Assembly: GCA_045544515.1 (NCBI GenBank)
Contig: JAZPZD010000009.1
Span: forward strand, 1-19,552
Length of the DNA stretch: 19,552 bases
Direction: 5' to 3'
Origin: RGIG8748 sp045544515
Lineage (GTDB): Bacteria > Bacillota > Clostridia > UMGS1810
The translations under genes were made by a program, and so were the position numbers. Below the pieces are notes generated by a model. The model ran no database searches. It was not told the DNA's origin and saw only the letters and a list, made by a program, of their open reading frames with translations. This document shows positions 13,946-19,552 of the stretch, in pieces; position 1 is the stretch's first letter, and each line of letters starts with the position of its first letter.

Positions 13946-16900
13946 ATGGCAAAGAAATTCAAAACCATGGATGGTAACAACGCTGCCGCTTATGTGTCAT
14001 ACGCATTTACGGAAGTTGCTGCTATTTATCCTATCACACCTTCATCTACAATGGCAGAAGTTGTAGACGAAATGAGTGCAAGAGGCGAAAAGAACATTTT
14101 CGGCCAGACTGTTGATGTTGTGGAAATGCAGTCCGAAGCAGGTGCTGCAGGTGCCGTTCACGGCTCACTCCAGGCAGGTGCACTTACAACCACATTCACC
14201 GCTTCTCAGGGTCTTCTTCTTATGATACCCAATATGTACAAGATTGCCGGAGAGCTTTTACCCACAGTTTTCCATGTAAGTGCAAGAGCTCTTGCTGCTC
14301 ATGCTCTTAACATCTTCGGCGACCACCAGGATGTTATGGCTTGCCGTCAGACAGGCTTTGCTCTTCTTGCATCCGGCTCCGTACAGGAAGTTATGGATTT
14401 GGGCGGTGTAGCACACTTAGCTTCTATCAAGAGCAGAGTACCTTTCCTCCACTTCTTCGATGGTTTCAGAACTTCTCACGAAATTCAGAAAATCGAAGTT
14501 ATGGATTACGAGGATTTAAAGGGCTTAATTGATTACGATGCATTAAAAGCATTCAAAGACAGTGCATTAAACCCCGAACACCCCGTATTAAGAGGTACTG
14601 CACAGAACTCCGATATATACTTCCAGGGAAGAGAAGCATCCAACAAATTCTACGATGCTGTTCCTGATATCGTTAACGACTACATGAAGGAAATCTCCAA
14701 GATTACCGGCAGAGATTATGCTCCCTTCACATACTACGGTGCAAAAGACGCTACAAAGGTTATCGTAGCTATGGGCTCCGTATGCGAAACTATCGAAGAA
14801 ACTATCGATTACTTAATGGCAGCAGGCGAAAAGGTTGGTGTAGTTAAGGTTCACCTTTACAGACCTTTCTCCTCAAAATACTTCTTTGATGTTCTCCCCG
14901 AAACTGTAGAAAAGGTTGCAGTTCTCGACAGAACAAAGGAACCCGGTTCACTTGGCGAACCTCTCTATCTTGATGTATGCAACTTGTTCTATGGCAAGGC
15001 AAAAGCTCCCAAGATTGTTGGCGGCCGTTACGGTCTTGGTTCCAAGGATACCACACCTACACAGATTGTTGCAGTATTTAACAATTTGGATGCTGCAGAG
15101 CCCAAGAACGGCTTTACAATTGGTATCGTAGACGATGTTACCAACCTTTCGCTCGAATTACCTGCAAAGGTTAACGCAGCTCCCGAAGGCACAACCAGAT
15201 GTAAGTTCTGGGGATTTGGTTCCGACGGTACTGTTGGTGCTAACAAGGATGCCATCAAGATTATCGGTGACAACACAGACCTCTACGCTCAGGCTTACTT
15301 TGATTACGACTCCAAGAAGTCCGGCGGTGTTACAATGTCTCACTTAAGATTTGGTAAGAAGCCGATTAAGTCTACTTACCTTCTTGACGAAGCTGACTAC
15401 ATCGCATGTCACAAGCCTGCATACCTCCACCAGTATGACATATTAGAGGGCTTAAAGAAGGGCGGTACATTCCTTCTTAACTGCGTATGGTCACCCGAAG
15501 AATTAGAAGAAAAGCTCCCTGCAAATGTTAAGAGATACCTTGCAGAAAACGAAATCGAATTCTACACAATCAACGCTGTTGATGTTGCAGTAAGGGTTGG
15601 TCTCGGACCCAACAGAATCAACATGGTAACACAGAGTGCTTTCTTTAAGCTCGCAAATGTTATCGACTTTGACGAAGCTGTTACACTTATCAAGGCTGCA
15701 ATCAAAAAGACCTATGGTAAGAAGGGTGACGAAATCGTTAATATGAACTGCGCAGCAGTTGACGGTGCTATCGAAGCACTTAAGAAGATTGATGTTCCCG
15801 CAAGCTGGAAAGATGCAAAGGACGAAGCTAATGACAATTCTTCCAGACCTGCATTTATTAAAAATATCGTAGACCCCGTTAACTCCCAGAGAGGTAACAA
15901 ACTCCCCGTAAGCACATTTACAGGTATCGAAGACGGTACATTCGAAACAGGTACCTCCGCTTACGAGAAGAGAGGCGTTGCGGTTAATGTTCCTACATGG
16001 ATTAAGGACAAGTGTATCCAGTGTAACCAGTGTTCACTCGTTTGTCCTCACGCTGCTATAAGACCTGTTCTTCTTACAGAAGACGAAGACAAGAACAACC
16101 CCGCAGGTTTCGAAACTCTTGCTGCAACAGGCTTTGCAGGCAAAAAGTATCGTATGCAGGTATCTGTACTCGACTGTCTCGGATGCGGCGTTTGTGCACA
16201 GGTTTGTCCTAAAGACGCTATCGAAATGAACCCCATCGACAGCCAGTACGACCAGGTTGCTAACTGGGATTATGCTATGACAATCCCCACCAAGCAGAAC
16301 GAAATCGAAATCGACAAGAACATCAAGAACTCTCAGTTCGCTCAGCCGATGCTCGAATTCTCCGGTGCTTGCGCAGGCTGCGGTGAAACACCTTATATCA
16401 AGCTTATCACTCAGCTCTTTGGCGACAGAATGATGGTTGCAAATGCTACCGGATGTACTTCTATCTGGGGCGGTTCCGCACCTTCTATGCCTTATACAAA
16501 GAATGCAGAGGGCAAGGGTCCCGCATGGGCTAACTCTCTGTTCGAAGACAATGCCGAGTTTGGTCTTGGTATGGTTATGGCAAACAAGAAGATAAGAAAT
16601 ACCTTAAAGGCAAGAATGGAAGCTGTAATGGATTCGGTTAAACCCGAACTCAAAGCAGCATTTGAGGCATGGATTGCAGGTATGGACAACGCTGCAGCAT
16701 CCAAGGCAGCAGCTAAAGATATCGCAGCTTTGATTGCAAACGAAGATATGTCCAACCCCGCTATCAAGGAAATTGCAGACAGACAGGACTTCCTTGTTAA
16801 GCGTTCACAGTGGGTATTCGGCGGTGACGGATGGGCATACGATATCGGTTACGGCGGTCTTGACCATGTAATCGCATCCAACGAAGATATCAACATCTTT

Positions 16901-17458
16901 GTTGTAGATACCGAAGTTTACTCCAACACAGGCGGTCAGTCCTCCAAGGCTACACCTACCGGTGCAGTTGCTAAATTTGCCGCTTCCGGTAAAAAGGTTA
17001 AGAAGAAAGACCTTGGTATGATAGGTACCACCTACGGTTATGTATATGTAGCACAGATTGCTCTCGGTGCAAACCCTGCACAGGCATTAAAAGCTATAAG
17101 AGAAGCAGAAGCTTACAACGGTCCTTCACTCATTATTGCATATGCTCCCTGTATCAACCACGGTATCAAAGCAAAAGGCAATATGGCAAACTCTATTGCA
17201 GAAGAAAAGAAAGCAGTAGAAACAGGCTACTGGCATCTCTGGAGATTTAACCCCGAACTCGCAGAAAAGGGTGAAAATCCGTTTATGCTCGATTCCAAAG
17301 AACCTACAGGAAAGGTTATGGACTTCCTCATGGGAGAAAACCGTTACCTCATGCTCCAGAAAGCATTCCCTGCTGTAGCAGACGAAATCTTTGCAAAAGC
17401 AGAAAAGGATCTTATGGAAAGATACGAAAACTACAAGAGAAAAGCAAAAGAATGGTAA
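13946..17458 (+). CDS. nifJ: Pyruvate:ferredoxin (flavodoxin) oxidoreductase
   Basis: PFOR oxidises pyruvate with CoA to acetyl-CoA and CO2, passing two electrons to ferredoxin; it is the central oxygen-sensitive enzyme of clostridial fermentation. The 1170-residue chain is the full single-polypeptide form. In order it has the N-terminal pyrimidine-type domain (MDGNNAAAYVSYAFTEVAAIYPITPSS), the transketolase-C-like domain, the EKR-type linker around residue 440-480, a two-[4Fe-4S] ferredoxin domain with CIQCNQCSLVCP (690-701) and CLGCGVCAQVCP (744-755), then the TPP domain with CAGCGETPY (809-817), GDGWAYDIGYGGLDHV (from 960) and DTEVYSNTGGQ. A further cluster is bound by C809, C812 and later Cys residues. 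Codon use favours GGT, GCT, GTT and AAG more than the neighbours do, in line with high expression. It appears monocistronic. Confidence 0.97.
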   Translation: MAKKFKTMDGNNAAAYVSYAFTEVAAIYPITPSSTMAEVVDEMSARGEKNIFGQTVDVVEMQSEAGAAGAVHGSLQAGALTTTFTASQGLLLMIPNMYKIAGELLPTVFHVSARALAAHALNIFGDHQDVMACRQTGFALLASGSVQEVMDLGGVAHLASIKSRVPFLHFFDGFRTSHEIQKIEVMDYEDLKGLIDYDALKAFKDSALNPEHPVLRGTAQNSDIYFQGREASNKFYDAVPDIVNDYMKEISKITGRDYAPFTYYGAKDATKVIVAMGSVCETIEETIDYLMAAGEKVGVVKVHLYRPFSSKYFFDVLPETVEKVAVLDRTKEPGSLGEPLYLDVCNLFYGKAKAPKIVGGRYGLGSKDTTPTQIVAVFNNLDAAEPKNGFTIGIVDDVTNLSLELPAKVNAAPEGTTRCKFWGFGSDGTVGANKDAIKIIGDNTDLYAQAYFDYDSKKSGGVTMSHLRFGKKPIKSTYLLDEADYIACHKPAYLHQYDILEGLKKGGTFLLNCVWSPEELEEKLPANVKRYLAENEIEFYTINAVDVAVRVGLGPNRINMVTQSAFFKLANVIDFDEAVTLIKAAIKKTYGKKGDEIVNMNCAAVDGAIEALKKIDVPASWKDAKDEANDNSSRPAFIKNIVDPVNSQRGNKLPVSTFTGIEDGTFETGTSAYEKRGVAVNVPTWIKDKCIQCNQCSLVCPHAAIRPVLLTEDEDKNNPAGFETLAATGFAGKKYRMQVSVLDCLGCGVCAQVCPKDAIEMNPIDSQYDQVANWDYAMTIPTKQNEIEIDKNIKNSQFAQPMLEFSGACAGCGETPYIKLITQLFGDRMMVANATGCTSIWGGSAPSMPYTKNAEGKGPAWANSLFEDNAEFGLGMVMANKKIRNTLKARMEAVMDSVKPELKAAFEAWIAGMDNAAASKAAAKDIAALIANEDMSNPAIKEIADRQDFLVKRSQWVFGGDGWAYDIGYGGLDHVIASNEDINIFVVDTEVYSNTGGQSSKATPTGAVAKFAASGKKVKKKDLGMIGTTYGYVYVAQIALGANPAQALKAIREAEAYNGPSLIIAYAPCINHGIKAKGNMANSIAEEKKAVETGYWHLWRFNPELAEKGENPFMLDSKEPTGKVMDFLMGENRYLMLQKAFPAVADEIFAKAEKDLMERYENYKRKAKEW

Positions 17459-17491
17459 TTCCAATCGGCTGATTTCTTAATGCAAACTGTG

Positions 17492-17523
17492 TTTTGGCGG
17501 ACTTAATTTTAAGTCCGCCAAAA
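17492..17523 (+). terminator. Terminator-like hairpin after nifJ
   Basis: A perfect 15-bp inverted repeat (17492-17506 with 17509-17523, core GGCGGACTTAA) begins 34 bases after the nifJ stop. The A-run and T-run at its edges belong to the stem. The following U-tract is broken (TTACATTTTTAG), so termination is likely but not textbook. Confidence 0.65.
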
Positions 17524-17541
17524 TTACATTTTTAGTTGGTA

Positions 17542-17570
17542 TTGTTGATAGATGTTTTGAGTATTATATT
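17542..17570 (+). promoter_or_regulatory. Probable promoter of the vanW-family gene
   Basis: TTGTTG (17542-17547), a 17-base spacer and TATATT (17565-17570) form an acceptable sigma-A promoter. An overlapping alternative is TTGATA (17545-17550) with TATTAA (17567-17572). Either would start transcription around 17577-17580, only a few bases before the long hairpin at 17582. Confidence 0.45.
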
Positions 17571-17581
17571 AATGAAACTCA

Positions 17582-17634
17582 TTTTGTATTATGCAATGGG
17601 TTTTTGTGCAAAAAACCCATTGCATAATACAAAA
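17582..17634 (+). repeat. 24-bp perfect hairpin in the leader of the vanW-family gene
   Basis: Bases 17582-17605 are exactly complementary to 17611-17634, with a 5-base loop (GTGCA). The arms contain GTATTATGCAATGGG in the left copy. It is followed by AAGTAAGG, not a U-run, so it does not look like a terminator. It ends 13 bases before the chosen start codon, and because the predicted start of transcription lies just upstream it would form the 5' end of the mRNA. Confidence 0.8.
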
Positions 17635-17647
17635 AGTAAGGGTAGGT

Positions 17648-19402
17648 ATGGTGTTAATGAAAGTATTAAACAGGAAGAAAGCATCGCTTCTGGCGGTGAT
17701 TGCGGTTTTGAGCATTTTTTTGTTTGCGTCTTGCGGTCAAAAACTGGAGGAAACCAACCTCATAGCCGAGGGCGTTCGTGTAATGGGAGAGGATGTAGGC
17801 TCTCTTACCAAAGCTGATGCCATCAAAAAAATTGAAGAAAAGGAAAAAACAATACCAAAAGATATCCGTATGGATTTTGTGTATGAGGATGTTTCGTTTA
17901 GCGTTTCTGCCGCACAGATAGATTTTAAGACCGATTTGGATAAAACTATTGAAAATGCCTACAGTATAGGCAGAGGCAAAGACAAAAAGCAAAATAAAAA
18001 TGAGATTAAAAACGCCAAAAAAGGAAAAATCAATCTGGATTTGGTCTTTGGCTATGATGAGGACAAATTTCTCCTCGTGTGTGCGGATTACCTCGGTGCC
18101 AAGATTACCGACCCATCTCCCATGAATGTGGAAATAGGCAAGGATTGCCTTGTGGTAACCAATGCAATCGAAGGCAAAATAGTCGATATAAAACAAGCTC
18201 ACAAGGACATCAAAGACACTATTTTTGATTTTGATAAAAAAGAGCCCATACAGATAAAGCTCAAAAGCCACACACCTAAAAATCTCACCTTTGATGAGTT
18301 CAAAGAAAAATATGAGAACGAGCCCAAGGATGCCGTATATACCAAAAAAGACGGCAAACACAACATAGAGCCCGAGGTTGTGGGTGTTGAGTTTGACGAT
18401 GATAAGGCAAGGAAGATTTTTGAAGAAAACAAAAACAGCACCGTTTCGTACGAAATCCCCGCAAAGATAACCTACCCCAAGGTTACGGCAAAAGCCCTTG
18501 AGGATAAATATATAAACAATATCATAGCAACATATTCCACATCTTTTGCAGGAAGCTCCTCGGGCAGAATTGCCAACATCGTTCTTGCCGCCCAAAAGAT
18601 AGACGGCTATGTGGTAAATCCGGGCAAGAGGTTTTCCTATAATCAGGTAGTAGGCCCCAGAACGCAGGCAGCAGGCTTTAAGATAGCGCATGTGTATGTG
18701 GGCACTAAAGTCGTAGACGGAATAGGCGGCGGTATCTGCCAGGTGTCCTCAACTCTTTACAACGCAGTTGTTATGGCGGATTTAAAAACAGTTTCCAGAA
18801 CAAATCATTCCATACCTGTATCCTATGTGCCTATGGGCAGAGATGCTACCGTATCCTATGGCACGATAGACTATGTTTTTGAAAACAACAAGCCGTATCC
18901 TGTAAGCATCAAGGCAAAGACACAGGGCACAACTCTTACCATTTCTGTTGTGGGAACATCCGATGTGGATTACACAGTGGACTTTGTGTCAAATTTTGTA
19001 CAGTCAATCCCGTACCAGACCGTAACCGAAGAGGTAGAAACTCTCGCAGAAGGCGAAACCGAAGTTTTGGAAAACGGTTCGAACGGCAGTGTGTACGAAA
19101 GCTACAGAGTATACAAAAAAGACGGTGTTGAATACAAGAGAACATACGAGTCAAAGAGCCGTTATCAGAGCGTAACCAAAAAGGTTGCCGTAGGCAAAAA
19201 GAAAGAAGAAACCCCGCCCCCTGCAGAAACGAAAGCAGAAGAAAACAGCAATCCTGCAGAGGAAAATCCAAACACCCAACCTCCCGAAGATTTGGAGGTT
19301 TCGGGCGATATAACGGAAGAAAATAATATATCGGCAGGCTCAAATGATGAGCCTACCGAAGATGTACAAGCCGATACGCAAGAAAGTGCACCTCTCGAAT
19401 GA
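17648..19402 (+). CDS. VanW-family lipoprotein with N-terminal peptidoglycan-binding-like domain
   Basis: The 584-residue product begins with a basic stretch and a hydrophobic core ending in a probable lipobox, FLFASC (Cys29), so it is likely membrane-anchored outside the cell. Residues from about 40 to 290 resemble the PG_binding_4-type domains that precede VanW in clostridial proteins. The VanW domain follows, with NPGKRFSYNQVVGPRTQAAG, VYVGTKVVDGIGGGICQVSS and SRTNHSIPVSYVPMGRDATV. A G5-like segment comes next, with YESYRVYKKDGVEYKRTYES, and the last 80 or so residues are a low-complexity Glu/Pro-rich tail. VanW occurs in some vancomycin-resistance clusters, but its function is unknown and no other van genes are here, so this is not evidence of resistance. 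The ATG at 17648 has AAGG 6 bases upstream; the ATG at 17657 is equally plausible. Confidence 0.87.
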   Translation: MVLMKVLNRKKASLLAVIAVLSIFLFASCGQKLEETNLIAEGVRVMGEDVGSLTKADAIKKIEEKEKTIPKDIRMDFVYEDVSFSVSAAQIDFKTDLDKTIENAYSIGRGKDKKQNKNEIKNAKKGKINLDLVFGYDEDKFLLVCADYLGAKITDPSPMNVEIGKDCLVVTNAIEGKIVDIKQAHKDIKDTIFDFDKKEPIQIKLKSHTPKNLTFDEFKEKYENEPKDAVYTKKDGKHNIEPEVVGVEFDDDKARKIFEENKNSTVSYEIPAKITYPKVTAKALEDKYINNIIATYSTSFAGSSSGRIANIVLAAQKIDGYVVNPGKRFSYNQVVGPRTQAAGFKIAHVYVGTKVVDGIGGGICQVSSTLYNAVVMADLKTVSRTNHSIPVSYVPMGRDATVSYGTIDYVFENNKPYPVSIKAKTQGTTLTISVVGTSDVDYTVDFVSNFVQSIPYQTVTEEVETLAEGETEVLENGSNGSVYESYRVYKKDGVEYKRTYESKSRYQSVTKKVAVGKKKEETPPPAETKAEENSNPAEENPNTQPPEDLEVSGDITEENNISAGSNDEPTEDVQADTQESAPLE

Positions 19403-19410
19403 GAGGTGCA
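19387..19410 (+). terminator. Hairpin overlapping the end of the vanW-family gene
   Basis: TGCACCTCTC (19387-19396) and its exact complement (19401-19410) close a GAAT loop; the TGA stop straddles the loop and 3' arm. No U-tract follows (ATCAGACTG), so it may block 3' exonucleases rather than end transcription; the real terminator is further on. Confidence 0.5.
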
Positions 19411-19457
19411 TCAGACTGTCGAAAAAGAACGCACCGCAAAGTGAATACCAGAAAATT

Positions 19458-19507
19458 AAGCTCATTAGTAAGGAATATTGTAATCATTACTAATGAGCTT
19501 TTTCATT
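19458..19507 (+). terminator. Intrinsic terminator downstream of the vanW-family gene
   Basis: A perfect 14-bp stem (AAGCTCATTAGTAA at 19458-19471 with 19487-19500) with a 15-base loop is followed by TTTCATTT; together with the last two stem bases this gives five T in a row. It lies 55 bases beyond the vanW stop. On the minus strand the tail is AATTTTC, so it may also serve a gene coming from the right. Bases 19508-19552 hold only a short imperfect dyad (GCTTTTG/CAAAAGC). Confidence 0.8.
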
Positions 19508-19552
19508 TATGTAGCTTTTGCCATAGATGCCAAAAGCCAGTATTTTAGACAC

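Noticed and set aside
3825..17631. Recurring 9-mer TGTATTATG (3825-3833 and 17623-17631 on the minus strand, 5511-5519 and 17585-17593 on the plus strand) as a repeat-element signature
   Set aside because: Only three loci, very AT-rich, two of the four hits are the arms of one hairpin; it can occur by chance in AT-rich spacers.
17666..18691. Long minus-strand open frame opposite the vanW-family gene
   Set aside because: Cys/Phe/Tyr-rich nonsense-like product, no SD, and the opposite strand encodes a recognised protein.
17648..19402. Glycopeptide resistance gene because of the VanW domain
   Set aside because: VanW domains are common in clostridia outside resistance clusters; no vanHAX, vanRS or related gene is in the window.
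19412..19440. Short string after the vanW gene containing GACTGTCGAAAAAG, possibly a dispersed clostridial repeat
   Set aside because: I have a vague sense of similar strings elsewhere, but there is no second copy or pairing arm in this window to support a repeat call.
1..19552. CRISPR array, tRNA or rRNA genes, insertion sequence or prophage
   Set aside because: No regularly spaced direct repeats, cloverleaf, rRNA-like block, transposase or phage gene was seen on either strand.

Overview
The window looks like a stretch of chromosomal core genome from an anaerobic, endospore-forming Clostridia bacterium (Firmicutes). The reasons are a pyruvate:ferredoxin oxidoreductase with optimised codons, both subunits of dipicolinate synthase (a spore-core metabolite), a LysM-CAP protein of the spore-coat type, a VanW-family protein, a TagO/WecA-type transferase, AT-rich spacers with sigma-A-like promoters, and strong purine-rich ribosome binding sites. 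There are no tRNA or rRNA genes, insertion sequences, phage genes or CRISPR arrays.

Layout. At the left edge (1-150) is the upstream region of a minus-strand gene whose start codon lies at bases 2-4. Bases 151-3138 hold a minus-strand operon transcribed DUF1846 protein -> nadE -> trmO, with gaps of 9 and 5 bases and a terminator that overlaps the end of trmO. A minus-strand LysM-CAP gene follows (3163-3768) with a leader that can hide its ribosome binding site. Bases 3838-4160 are a palindrome-rich spacer that I treat as a possible degenerate mobile repeat or structured RNA. Next is minus-strand prs of an unusually long type (4164-5333), divergent from a plus-strand operon (5563-9077) of a PLP aminotransferase, trpS, a tagO/wecA-like gene and a small TSCPD protein. 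dpaA and dpaB (9155-10618) follow, entered through a hairpin that overlaps the dpaA ribosome binding site. A convergent bidirectional terminator separates them from three minus-strand genes: an exported protein of unknown function, rpsT (S20) and rqcH. Plus-strand nifJ/PFOR (13946-17458) and a VanW-family lipoprotein (17648-19402) complete the window; the second has a very stable hairpin in its leader.

How the genes fit together. Most are housekeeping: PRPP synthesis and NAD synthesis, tRNA charging and modification (trpS, trmO), ribosome assembly and rescue (rpsT, rqcH), envelope polymer initiation (tagO-like), and central anaerobic metabolism (PFOR). Two loci point to sporulation, dpaAB and the LysM-CAP gene. 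In both, the ribosome binding site can pair with an upstream complementary stretch while a possible promoter lies inside the hairpin, which suggests (inference) that read-through transcripts from upstream genes are kept silent. I see no clear new multi-gene system. The most unusual signals are non-coding: the 3838-4160 palindrome cluster, the SD-sequestering leaders, and the 24-bp perfect hairpin before the vanW gene.
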